Shown: positions 18,516 through 27,889 of the stretch, one piece after another | Numbering within the stretch: the first letter of the stretch is position 1 | Layout of the letters: each line of letters begins with the position of its first letter | From: Symsagittifera roscoffensis | Lineage: Eukaryota > Xenacoelomorpha > Acoela > Convolutidae | Assembly: GCF_963678635.1 (NCBI RefSeq) | Contig: NC_087063.1 | Coordinates: 47,160,101-47,224,100, forward strand | Length of the DNA stretch: 64,000 bases | Direction of reading: 5' to 3' | Notes under the pieces: model-generated | What the model saw: the letters and a program-made list of their open reading frames with translations, nothing else | Databases searched by the model: none | Told to the model about the DNA's origin: nothing | Made by a program: the position numbers and the translations under genes

Positions 18516-19727
18516 CTACCGAAGACACCAGCGAACTCTGGGGCGTGGAAGACTCCGCCTCCTCAGCTTCCATCGGTGTGGACCCTGGTTGCCTGGTCCG
18601 GCTGCTCCTCGAACTATCTCTCGAATCAGTTCTCGCTCCCAGACGGCTGGATAGGGGTCTAGGGGCACAGAAAGGAGGGGTCGGGGTGGACCCATTCGGT
18701 TGTGCCTGTGGTATGCGCCATCCTTACTTTTCTTGTAGCTCGCGATTGTCACGCTCCTAACTGGATGGTTCCTCCAAGTAGAAGGTGGCCCTTCCCTCAC
18801 CGAATCGTCACGGGCTCTCGACTGTAAGCTATCTTCTAGTACCTTGAGACGTGATGAACTCGACCCAGCTTGGCTACTACTTGTGGTTGAACTAGGGGTA
18901 TACCCTGGGAGCTTGACCTCCATCAATGGTCGTATCGATTGCGTGTCCAGACTGCACTGAGGGCAACGGTTCGGGTTGTATCCACACCTCAGGCCCTCAT
19001 TCATGGGCTCCTGGGCCACCCGGTCTAAGTTGAACCGGCCGCTGGGCCTAGGAGCCTCGTCCACCTCTATTCGCGATTCAGGTCTCGATGCTGTGGCGGC
19101 TGGCTCTGTTGTCCGTGTCCTCTTTTCTTTCTGTCTCGCGAGCTCTCGTTGTCTTCTCTGAAGCTTCTCCATCTCCGACTTCAGCTGCTCACAGTTCGCT
19201 TCGATCTCGCGGACTCTCTGCTCTTGCTGGTACTCCGCCCTGATCATGTTGAGATCACACCACGCCTGATCCCTCTCGAGGATCACCTGAGGTCCGCGTA
19301 TGCCTCCTCTGTCTGTTGAGACCGTATCATAGACGACAGACGATAGCCTGCTCGTGAGTTGGGCCGCAAGCCCCGCTGGCGGTCTGGCGGGGAGTGGAAA
19401 TTCTCCCGCGCCACATTCCGTGTTGTTGCACAAGCCAGGATTTCTCGCCAAGTCGAATCCCCTCACGCCTCCATCCACATTCCAGGACAACCATCTGGTC
19501 TGCTCTTGATTGGATATCCCCTCCGTTGTGTAGCCAACCATCAAAACAGCTTCTGTCGCTGATTCCCGGCATTCACCATGCGCCTCTAACTATAGGATGG
19601 CGTTCAACATCACCGCCATCCTCTCATCGACTTGGATGTAGTCCAGATCCCTCAAACGTTTGTACAGTTCATCGAGCGTAGGTCTCTTGAGCGCTGCAGG
19701 CAAATATTTCCAAAAGCGATCCGCCAT
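18516..19727 (-). pseudogene. N-terminal coiled-coil protein of copy B with an in-frame TAG
   Basis: An ATG at 19,727 opens a 45-codon frame (starts MADRFWKYLPAALKRPTLDE) that stops at TAG, 19,590-19,592, and then continues in the same phase to 18,516, giving about 390 codons with one stop. Contents: a Trp/Gly-rich N-terminus, CNNTECGAGEFP, a coiled coil (REIEANCEQLKSEMEKLQRR) at roughly 170-200, a short Cys pair NPNRCPQC, then a Ser/Thr/Arg-rich disordered region. It is probably structural or scaffolding. The ATG is favoured because triple direct repeats and AT-rich DNA lie immediately upstream. Confidence 0.5.
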
Positions 19728-19756
19728 TGTCACTATCTTCAGATGATCTCACGTGT

Positions 19757-19823
19757 CAACCAACTTGAGAATTACCTTGCCAACCAACTTGAGAATTACC
19801 TAACCAACCAACTTGAGAATTGA
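19757..19823. repeat. Triple 22-23-bp direct repeat upstream of copy B
   Basis: Three consecutive units of CAACCAACTTGAGAATT followed by ACCT or similar, ending 30 bases upstream of the copy B start codon on the minus strand. The last unit contains ACTTGAGAATTGAG, also found in each R copy (near 11,571, 28,886 and 30,647). It may be leader or promoter sequence of the element. Confidence 0.7.
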
Positions 19824-20185
19824 GATATGTCTTCCTTCAAATGCTGCTGATCGTGAACTTGTTCAAGATCTACTTTTTCTTTTTAAATGAGTGCGGCTAG
19901 GTCGTCAACTCAATTTTGCAAATCAATCTGAAAATTAAAATGCAGTTTTTAGACCGAGATGTTCAGTCCCTAAACTAAGCCCTCCCATCCTTGCGTTTAA
20001 AACATTATCCCATCAATTATTTACTAAAATAATTCAATTAATGATTTTTAAGAGCATGCAGATTCATTTCATGTTTTAGCACCATTAATTCTTTAATATT
20101 TAATTGTCATGCCAATTATATTAAAATCCGTCTACCTGACTCGTGTCCCCATGTACCTTCGAGACCTCCATTGTCCGCCCGTAAC
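19824..20185. other. AT-rich spacer between the Ty3 element and copy B
   Basis: No gene seen. This is where the 3' LTR of the minus-strand Ty3 element would be expected, but I find no matching sequence upstream of its gag. Confidence 0.4.
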
Positions 20186-20791
20186 TCAGGCGATACTCAA
20201 GTAGTATTTCTTGTGTAGGTGTATCATTATCTCCGTTTCTGCGAAGACCACGTGCAGTATGGTGTATAATTCCCTTTGGCTCATCTTGCCTCTGTTTGGG
20301 TCATAGACAGGCATCGAGACCTCCATTATCCTTCTTTCGACCATGAAGTCTCTCAGCCTCGTTAGTGCCAACATCACGTGCTCAGGATCTATCGTGTTCC
20401 TTTCATTGATCCTCGTTACCAGAAAGCACAGGTATTTACCCGCGACTTGTGAAAGTGATGGGGGAAGCCCAGCCATTCCTCCCAACCCTGGTCTCTGTCT
20501 GAACAGAAACTCCACGTTCTGATATTCTCTCTTGAAGTCGGCCTCTAGTCTCGATTTGAAGCTCATGTCCGCCGTTATACAGATCGCGCTAGTCCTGTCT
20601 GACAAAATGAAGTCGCTGTCCGTTATCAGGATTGTCTCCGAGTATTCATTGGGTATCTCAAATTTTGTTTTGAAGTTTCGTCCTATGGTAGGCTCAGCCT
20701 TTTCCTCATCCAGTTCCATCCCGCTGGTCTTTCTCACTTCTCTGAATTTCTTTATCATCAAATTTTCGGTGTGGGTAAGTCCTACCCCCAC
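20186..20791 (-). pseudogene. Macro-domain-like protein at the 3' end of the Ty3 element
   Basis: A 201-residue frame. A strand-turn-strand start (ETILITDSDFILSDRT), then SAICITADMSF in the position of the macro-domain D-A-I-V-N-A-A-N strand and loop, a Gly-rich loop (RPGLGGMAGLPPSL), KYLCFLVTR (the second core strand), a helix, then EVSMPVYDPNRGKMS in place of the usual P-x-I/L-G-x-G loop, and ETEIMIHLHKK as the last strand. Order and spacing fit macro (ADP-ribose-binding) domains, but the key ligand-binding Asn and the Gly-x-Gly loop look replaced, so binding or hydrolysis of ADP-ribose is uncertain. It lies downstream of integrase and was probably the C-terminus of Pol or a separate 3' gene. 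The assignment rests on fold-pattern reading. Confidence 0.5.
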
Positions 20792-20794
20792 TCC

Positions 20795-21062
20795 CGGACA
20801 AAAATATTTATCGACGTCCCCGTCGATGATGCTGGGTCTAAATTATCTGAGTATCTTTCGTTTTCACGTATTTTTCTGCTGTCACGTCGACTTTGCTGGA
20901 TGCTTTGCTCTTCATCTCTTTTGCTCTTGATATCGCTTATCCATTCTAGTATTCTCAAGTTTGTGTTTTCCCTCCTCTCTATCTCGCTCTGCTCCAGATC
21001 TGTTTCTTGTTCTGGTGTGAAGTAGTCCTCTTGTGGATAGTTTTCACTGTCGTTGATTATTT
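20795..21062 (-). pseudogene. Charged linker between integrase tail and macro domain
   Basis: One open phase without an internal ATG: DYFTPEQETDLEQSEIERRE, a Lys/Arg/Glu-rich helix (WISDIKSKRDEEQSIQQS), then SSTGTSINIF before the macro-like frame. A stop at each end shows it has been separated from both neighbours. It is probably a coiled coil. Confidence 0.35.
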
Positions 21063-21154
21063 ACCATTCGTCGTCCGCTACCAACTCACCCACACTCGTT
21101 TCGCCTAGTAACTTTTCGCCTAGTTCATCAGGCTGTATCTTATCAATCAAGAAA

Positions 21155-21820
21155 TCATCCCCGTACCTCTTGTACCTCATGCCTGCCCGTTTGCGTTTGC
21201 CCGTTTCCGTTTGTTTCTGCTGTTATCGGCAAGTCTGGTTCCGTCCACTTTGGCACCTCGTTCCGCTCTAGATCATTCCAGTCTTCTTCCACAAAGGATT
21301 CCGCATCTGAGTCCGTTTCTATCTTTTTATTATCGTCCATGCTAACGTCCTTGTTGACATCATTCTTTTCTCTGGTGCCTTTTTCGTTCACTTCGCATGC
21401 TGGCTCTACCAATAGGTACTCTAGCCCCTCCATATTTTGCGGTACGCACCAGTCCTCCGGAGATGGGACATAAGGTTTCAGATTTTCATAATGCGCTGCT
21501 CGTCCCGTACTCAAGCGGTAGAACCGTCCCTGCTGGTGTACTTCCGTTATCATGAACGGTCCACGCCATTTCTTAAGTAGTTTATTCGTCCTCTTGGGAG
21601 GTATGATGTTCTGGAACACACAGACGTATTGGCCCAGTGCATACGGTTTCGCTTGAAGTATCTTCTCATCGTATTTCTTCCGCTGCCTCATTTGTGCTTG
21701 CGCCGTGTTCCTCCTGCAGAGCTCGTTTAGTTCTTGTTGTCTCTTGACCGCTTCTTTGACATAAACCTGAGGCGACGTCTTTTTCCCTTCGTATTCTGGG
21801 TAGAAGAACGTTAGAGGCAT
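21155..21820 (-). pseudogene. Integrase C-terminal domain (Ty3 element)
   Basis: A 221-residue frame. The segment around LGQYVCVFQNIIPPK and LLKKWRGPFMITEVHQQGRF is the SH3-like C-terminal DNA-binding domain typical of Ty3/gypsy integrases (the KW-x-GP-y-V/I signature). RAAHYENLKPY follows, then an acidic extension. It directly follows the integrase core after a frameshift at about 21,820. Confidence 0.8.
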
Positions 21821-22248
21821 TGCTCTTTCCCTTGCCCGTTAACATCATGAAGGGACTGATTCCTGTTGTCGAGTGTTGCGTGCTGTTGTACGCCCCGACC
21901 ACTTGCGGCAGATATTTTTCCCAGTCTGTCAAATATCTCGAGCAATATACCCTCAGCATGTTCACCAACGTTCTGTAACCCGTTAGTCTGAGGATGGTAA
22001 GTCGTTGAGTGCGCTTGAGCAGTGTGTGACCTCTTCATCAATTCTTTTGTCAGGTCACCCACGAAGGCTTTCACGTTGTCCGACTGAAATGTCATCGGAC
22101 AACCATATCGTGATATCCAATGTGTTATCAAGTGGTCACAAGTCTCCTCCGCTGAGGCTGTTTGACAGGGCACCGCTTCCGCCAAATTCGTGAAGTGATC
22201 TATTATGACCAGTATCTGGTTATATCCCGAATCTGTCATGCAGATCTA
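21666..22248 (-). pseudogene. Integrase catalytic core, frameshifted, catalytic Glu segment lost
   Basis: Frames 22,239-21,811 and 21,968-21,666. VQIDH before a TAG (22,246-22,248) holds the first Asp, ILVIIDHFTNLAEAVP the following strand, and FQSDNVKAF the second Asp. After HPQTNGL the canonical V-E-R-x-N segment with the catalytic Glu is absent: sequence goes straight into a shifted frame reading RTLVNMLRVYCSRYLTDW. A deletion of about 10-11 bases would explain both effects. The enzyme is inactive. Confidence 0.8.
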
Positions 22249-22329
22249 CTGATGGTCTATCTGCACAACCTCGTTGAATTCCGAGCTCTCAACGGACTTG
22301 AGCGGGAACTTCACCTTCCTTGGGTCTTT

Positions 22330-22757
22330 CACCTGTAGAGATGCCAGACATGTGTTCACCCGTTTCTCGCAGGCCATTCAAACCTGTGTAGTATTCTCTA
22401 TTGCACTTTGTCTATAACCTGATGCCCCATTTGATCGTGCGATCTGAATAACACCTCCGTCTGGTACAACTGTGGTAGTATGATGAGGTTATGCTTGTGT
22501 AGTATCTTCTCCTCATCTTTTCTCCTGCATGCAACCACCCCTTCAGCTGCGTGATAGAGTAAATCTCTTCTCTCTTTGTAGAACTGGCTCAAGATTTTGT
22601 AGTTGTCTTCTTCCCGATCCCCTTTCTTTTTGACTCCCGCCCGGATCCATCTGGAGCGGTTGCTTGTCATCTTGTCATTCTTTTGGCCTCGTATCAGATC
22701 AGACAGCCTATATCTCGCCCTGACGTGTTCCTTCAGTGCCATTATTTGACCATTCAT
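22330..22757 (-). pseudogene. Integrase N-terminal zinc-binding domain (Ty3 element)
   Basis: A 119-residue frame ending in LFRSHDQMGHQ, the His-His half of the H2C2 integrase finger, with LYHAAEGVVACRR upstream as in Ty3 integrases. A stop at 22,398 is followed in another phase by MACEKRVNTCL, the expected position of the Cys-Cys half. Confidence 0.7.
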
Positions 22758-22848
22758 TTCTCGGGACTGTGGATGTCATGTTTCAGTTTGACGCAAACTA
22801 TCCTTTGACTATTTGGATTTTGGACTATGCATACTTGCTTGTCGTCAC

Positions 22849-23468
22849 TTAGTTCATGATATATTTTTTTAATCGCAAGCTTACAATTTCCTCTTCGTTT
22901 GCTTTCAGCCTCAACCTCCTACTCAAGAAAACCGCTTTATTTTCATTCGCCATTATTAAATTTAGCGATTTAACTACGTACTTCCTTTCCGGATTCCGAA
23001 TCCTGAATATGGCATTGTTAAGATCAATTGTTACGTCAAAATTTTTGATGAAGTCTCTGCCTAAAATGAATTGGTCAGACTCATCTAGGTTTTTCACCTC
23101 AAGAAAGCTCATCCACAGGTTGCGTTCCCCAAGTTTAGGGCTTTTGTTGGTGTCCTGCCTAGTACCCGCAAAGCCCCATTGTTTGCAGCTGACAGCCGTA
23201 TTCTCGAGTCTATCAAATCGTCTTTGTTGAAGCCCATTCGCTCCCAAGTTTCGATTGGTATAACGCTCAAGACCGCTCCCGTTTCCAGTAACCCGCGTAA
23301 CTGAGTCCTCTTGCCACTTATGTCAAGCACGTGTGCTGATACGTCTGCCTCCGTTCCGATGTGCATTGCATCCTCTTCTAGCATGGCGCAGTGTCCAATC
23401 AATCTGACTTTCAGTTCTTCTCTACCCACGTAGATCTGTCCGAATAGGTTTTCGTCACATGTTAACAT
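22849..23468 (-). pseudogene. Aspartic protease (retropepsin) with Asp-to-Glu in the active site
   Basis: Two overlapping frames (23,468-23,109 and 23,247-22,849). LRGLLETGAVLSVIP is the (D-T/S-G-A) active-site loop, with Glu in place of Asp. NNGALRVLGRT and DQFILGRDFIKNFDVTIDL are the flap-side and C-terminal signature strands of Ty3 proteases. A frameshift near 23,120-23,240 joins the two. The Glu substitution would be expected to abolish or strongly reduce activity. Confidence 0.8.
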
Positions 23469-23499
23469 AGTTTTTGTGTAGTATTTATCCTATCTATGA

Positions 23500-24075
23500 T
23501 TACATCACCTCATGCGGACCATAGGCTTCTGTGTACCTGTTTTCGAGGCGGACTGACTTGCTACCACCTCTAGTGAGTAGTGCCCTCAAGGCTCTAGAAG
23601 TTGTCTGCGGACTTATTGCACTTAAGTAACCTGCGTACACATCAATGTGCATTGTCGTCTGATCGCTTGGTTCACTCAGGTTTCTCGCTACTTCGTGGTC
23701 GCCCACAGTGATTATCGACATTATTCTGGCTCCAATTTTTGTTATGCCGAATGGCTTTCCCGTCACCATTTTCAGAGTGTTGCAACTTCCATTCTTTGTT
23801 GCTCCCACTTCGGCTTCTGGCATTGGCACTGACCTACTTAATGTCTCATTTAACTTCTGCCTTTCGATCTCCTGCTCGATCTCTGTCCATATCATCTCTA
23901 GGCTTGTACCATGATGACCTCTGTGGTTGACTCCCCCTTGCATGTTCCTATTCTCTGGGTACGAGTACTTCTTTGCTTTCATCAACATGTACTCCCTTGA
24001 TGTTTGCCTCATCTCTTCCGGAGTCGGTGCATTATCTTTCGACAGTGTATAGTACGTTGCCAACATTGTTCTCAA
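23500..24075 (-). pseudogene. Gag C-terminal region (Ty3 element)
   Basis: A 191-residue frame beginning LRTMLATYYTLSKDN after the capsid, with REYMLMKAKKYSYPENR. I find no CCHC zinc knuckle, so either this lineage lacks one or it was lost. It ends just upstream of the protease frame. Confidence 0.55.
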
Positions 24076-24157
24076 GTCGTCACTTTTAACCCAACGACAA
24101 ACTTCGAGGCGATGCTGAAGTTCCTTCTGTTTGTTGTTTCTTCAGGATCACTTCTTC

Positions 24158-24849
24158 TCAAGCTCTCAAGAGCCTCCAGGAACCGATCGATTGATTCATC
24201 GTCCCTCTGTCTCCTTTTTCGAATCTCATCATAGCTTGGTGACCCTTCATTCCTGATTCGAATCGGTTCAACAATATCTCGAAGATTTTGTCTGCTGTAT
24301 CACGTTCCTCTTCCTTCTTTGCAACTACACATTTTAACGCTTTGCCTTCTAAGTTGCTGAGTATCGCTGTGCAGGCCTGTCTCTCGTCATTCAAGTTGTC
24401 TTGTTCCAAATGTAGTCCCATGACTTCTACCCATGTGTCGATGCGTCCATCTGAGTCGTCCTTAAATTCTTTTGGCTTCTTGAAGGTTTTACTGGATTTG
24501 CCCTCTCCTCTTTCACCCGAGTCAGTGTTTTTGTAGCGAACGCTTCCAATGTCCTATTCATCATTTTCCATGTGCTAGTCCACGTCATGGCATCAGGTTC
24601 CACATTGTTGCTCGTTGTCAAATCCCCTGGACCATTTGTCATATTTGAGGTTCCACTCTTCATAATTGTCTTGCCCCCCCTGGTCCTAAGCTCGCTGCAC
24701 CCCCTTGTAACGGTAACGGTGCGGACTCCCGCTTGTTCCGTTTTGGTTCCACGAAATCGACTCTGTTGCCTTGCGTTCGGTCTGTTACCAGCTTGTCTTG
24801 TGATGTAGAGTTTTTCAAGATGGCATCCAGTTTGGACTGTATGGCACAT
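24158..24849 (-). pseudogene. Gag capsid region (Ty3 element)
   Basis: Frames 24,849-24,427 and 24,421-24,158. The second has ACTAILSNLEGKALKCVVA and ADKIFEILLNRF, the helix pattern of Ty3-type capsids (L-x-G-x-A, then L-x-x-R/F). The first frame is Arg/Thr-rich, and only its C-terminal part (KPSRSQKNLRTTQMDASTHG) joins smoothly to the capsid. Confidence 0.6.
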
Positions 24850-24902
24850 GCACTCTCAGGCTAGTCTCTGCTCATTGTGTCTATTCTCGTCTACACACTC
24901 CC

Positions 24903-25672
24903 TTACTTACTGTTCACAGTGTCATACCGTTGCTTCATTTCTTGCATGTCTTTTTTGACATTTTTTTCTCTCTCCTTGTCGGTAGCTTCTGCCTTGTCTG
25001 ACATTTGTTGTAGCCTCTGTTCAGTTGCCTTCGCCAGATTGAAGCAATTGTCCCGGCTGTCGCTTTTTTTGTATCGCATCTCCTTTTTTAGCATTTGTCG
25101 ATCCTCTTCACTGCACTTCAGTTTTTGTCAATTTGTTCCAACTTCGCCATCAATTCGCCCAGTTCAAGAAAAGTTGTTTTCTCTTGGTTAGCTGTTGCCC
25201 CATTTTCAACTGTTGCCTCATGGCTAGCTGTTGCTACAAGTTCGACCTGATTATCGTCTCGATTGTCCTGTGATGTTATTGCAGAAACCGTTCCAAATGT
25301 CTTGCCTTTCTCGATCGTTGGTGCTATTTCCTCCTTCTCTCTTGGTTTCATTCCGACCATCATTGCAATCCTCTCTGTGAACGACGTTCTTTTTGTTTGA
25401 GAGTCATCCTTTATCGTTTCCGGCGTGTTGCTCGTTGTATCGTCTACATTGTCAATCGGCGAGAACTCTAGCGTCTTCTTTTCTTGTTCTTCCACATTGG
25501 GCATCGGTGTTGATTCTGTTGTTTTCCTTTCCACCTCATCAACACTCTGATCTGGTGTCTCTAGATCAATTTCTCTAGCAGGTACCGTTCGTCCCTCTTC
25601 AGCGCTTACTTTAGTTTTGTTCTCCTTTGCGCGTCTTGGGTTGACCATGCTCATTGAAAAGTTCTTTCTCAT
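24903..25672 (-). pseudogene. Gag N-terminal region (Ty3 element)
   Basis: Frames 25,672-25,118 (184 residues, acidic and Thr/Ser-rich, KEEIAPTIEKGKTFGTV) and 25,094-24,903 (coiled coil, KATEQRLQQMSDKAEATDKE). An alternative upstream ATG lies in another phase near 25,705. Coding sequence gives way to AT-rich DNA above 25.75 kb, where a 5' leader would begin. Confidence 0.5.
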
Positions 25673-26059
25673 TACTTTTTGGAACCACGGCGTTGCTTTC
25701 CATTGCGAAGGTTTATGTTTTGTCTTTGACTCTAGAACTCTTTGACTCTTTCTGCTATCGGTACCCTACTTCGCCTCATGATTCTCATTTAAAATTTTTA
25801 TCTATTTACAATATTAATATTTACAAAATTCTATTCTAAGGATAAAAATTCTAAAAAAGATTCCTTATTCTCTTAAATTAAAATCTCCCAATTCGTAATC
25901 TTAATAATGCAGATTTTTCCCCATTTAATCATTTTGACCGGTCTTTTGTGCTCTTTACTTAAGTATTTGGATTTTTCACACTGTCCAAAGACCTATCACT
26001 CCAGTGTTGGGCTACCTCGCACTGTCTCAAGAGCCTTTTCGCTCTGATTTCGGGACACT

Positions 26060-26740
26060 TCGCACTGTCCCAAGGCTTTTCCGTACTACCCCAAGACTTT
26101 TCGGTTCTGTCCCAAGACTTTTCTGTACTGTCCCAAGACTTTTCTGTACTGTCCCAAGACTTTTCGGTACAGTTCCAAGACTTTCCCGCACTGTGTCAAG
26201 GTTTTTCCGTACTGTCCCAAGACTTTTCGGTACTGTCCCAAGACTTTTCGGTACTGTCCCAAGACTTCTTGGTACTGTCCCAAGACTTTTCGGCACTGTC
26301 CCAAGACTTTTTGGTACTGTCCCAAGACTTTTCTGTACTGTCCCAAGACTTCTTGGTACTGTCCCAAGACTTTTCGGCACTGTCCCAAGACTTTTTGGTA
26401 CTGACCCAAGACTTTTCTGTACTGTCCCAAGACTTCTTGGTACTGTTCCACGACTTTTCCGCACTGTCCCAAGACTCCCTGGTACTGTCCCAAAACTTTT
26501 CCGCACTGTCCCAAGATTTCTTGGTACTGTCCCTAGACTTTCCTGTACTGTCCCAAGACTTTTCGCTACTGTCCCAAGACTTTCCCGCACTGTCCCAAGA
26601 CTTTTCCGTACTGTCCCAAGACTTTTCGGTACTGTCCCAAGACTTTTCTGTACTGTCCCAAGACTTCCTCGTACTGTCCCTAAAATTCTTCGTACTGTCC
26701 CAGGACTTCGCCACTCAAGTGTTGGGACACTTCACACTGT
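26060..26740. repeat. 21-bp minisatellite, about 32 units
   Basis: Repeats of CTGTCCCAAGACTTTTCGGTA with scattered substitutions, in an almost unbroken array. Because the period is a multiple of three and contains no stop in most phases, long open frames exist on both strands (252 aa plus, 187 aa minus and others) with heptad peptides such as VPRLFGT. These frames are a by-product of the period, not evidence of a gene. It lies just upstream of the Ty3 gag. Confidence 0.95.
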
Positions 26741-26779
26741 CCCAAGACCCCTTCTTTCTTAGTGTTGGGACAATCTGAT

Positions 26780-27560
26780 TTCTTCTTCTTCGTTGTTGGG
26801 ACTCTTGAACCACTATCCCTGGTACCACCACTTGAGCTCTAGTTTAAAATTTTCCCCAAAACTCAACCTTACTGGCCAAAAATTTCAAATTCTAACCCCC
26901 CTATGTTTATCTCCCTTTATTAATCTGATGCAAGTTGAAATCCAACTTGTTCGCAAGTGTGTTGTGATCACATGTTCGTTCAAAACCGATAAAATTAGTA
27001 CCGAAAACGTAAAAACTTAAACAAGAAAAAATGATAAAAACAGAAAGATGAACCCACCTAAAATTCAAAGGTGACCAACGTCTTCCTTTCGTAAAAAAAA
27101 TGTCTGGTACCTGGTTTTCACGAGTTTTCCTCCCCCTACTAACGTTCTTATGGGGTATTTTCCTTCCGGGTTACAAAAACTGTCTATTTCCGTTCCCCCC
27201 ACCCGATCCGACCAGGGTACCTACCTTAATGCGATCTTAAATTTGGATATCCTCTCTCTGTAATTCACGCGTGTAAGATTATAATGTAACTAAATCGACG
27301 ATATCGATTGATTAGTTACTATAACGTGTCCCCCCTTTTAACAATTTGCAACCGCCATCCTCTAACCTAACCAGCCCCCCTTATAACCTCCCATCCATAT
27401 AGCCCCCCTCTTAAGCCGAAATTTACCTTAAGCGCTGGGTGCTAAACCTCTCGAGAGAAAACCGTAGAACTTGTTTCCAAGCTCTGCTCAAGTAAAAACA
27501 TTTCTCAAAACAGTGGGGTTCCGCTTATCCAATTTTACACTTATCTCCTATAATGTAATG
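26780..27560. other. C-rich non-coding DNA upstream of the Ty3 element
   Basis: Several runs of C (for example near 27,200, 27,330 and 27,395) and AT-rich parts. No gene. A near-perfect 13-bp stem with 3-base bulge lies at 27,286-27,319 (GTAACTAAATCGA, loop CGATA). This could be the 5' LTR/leader region of the Ty3 element, but no second copy is present in the window. Confidence 0.4.
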
Positions 27561-27581
27561 TGGATTCTAACGATACCCGAT

Positions 27582-27887
27582 TGACCAGCGAGAACACCTC
27601 TGTGTGTTCCCCTCTGGTTGTTCTGATTCCGTGCTGGTTGTCTCCTTGGCTTGTCCAGCACCTCTCACCAGCACCACTTTCCCACTTGACTGGTCACCTG
27701 TTCCAGTCCAGTCTCCCAGTGGTCCGTCGATTGACCGAATAAAACACCCCTGTGTGCCTTCTCTGTTCGGTCTCGTCGGTGCTGGATGTCCCCTTGTCAT
27801 GTCCAGCACTTGTCGGTTTCCCTTCCTGTGAACCACTTTCCTACTTGGCTGGTCACCTTTTCCAGTCAAGTCTCCTAGTGGTCCAGC
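27582..27887. repeat. ~152-bp degenerate tandem duplication
   Basis: Two units with shared blocks: ACACC(T/C)CTGTGTG, (T/C)TTG(G/T)C(T/A)TGTCCAGCAC, CACTTTCC(C/T)AC, CTGGTCACC(T/T)(G/T)TTCCAGTC and AGTGGTCC. The units are C/T-rich on the plus strand. No coding support. Confidence 0.75.
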
Positions 27888-27889
27888 TA

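Larger units (their letters stand above)
12390..19727 (-). mobile_element. Copy B of the long multi-domain element
   Basis: A 7.3-kb minus-strand run colinear with copies A and C: coiled-coil protein, MGPINYRP linker, SGNH-like second domain, middle module, duplicated VWDDGRM module, acidic and basic linkers, FSVPKCVRLAR module and a charged C-terminus. It lacks the first SGNH domain found in copy A. Single stops and frameshifts interrupt it about every 0.3-1 kb, so it is decayed, but long frames survive. Upstream of the first ATG lies a triple 22-23-bp direct repeat. The hexamer CTCAAG on the plus strand is strikingly frequent across this copy. Confidence 0.75.
20186..25700 (-). mobile_element. 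Internally deleted Ty3/gypsy-type retroelement with 3' macro-domain cassette
   Basis: Order on the minus strand: gag (25.67-23.50 kb), aspartic protease (23.47-22.85), integrase (22.76-21.16), coiled linker, macro-domain-like frame (20.79-20.19). Protease is followed by only about 90 bases before the integrase zinc-binding region, so roughly 2 kb encoding RT and RNase H are missing. Many frameshifts and stops. LTRs, primer-binding site and polypurine tract were looked for and not identified with confidence. The copy cannot be autonomous. Confidence 0.85.

Noticed and set aside
26004-26778. Long open frames (252, 187, 172, 169, 142 aa) on both strands
   Set aside because: All translate the same 21-bp repeat in different phases; period divisible by three keeps them open. 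No independent coding evidence.
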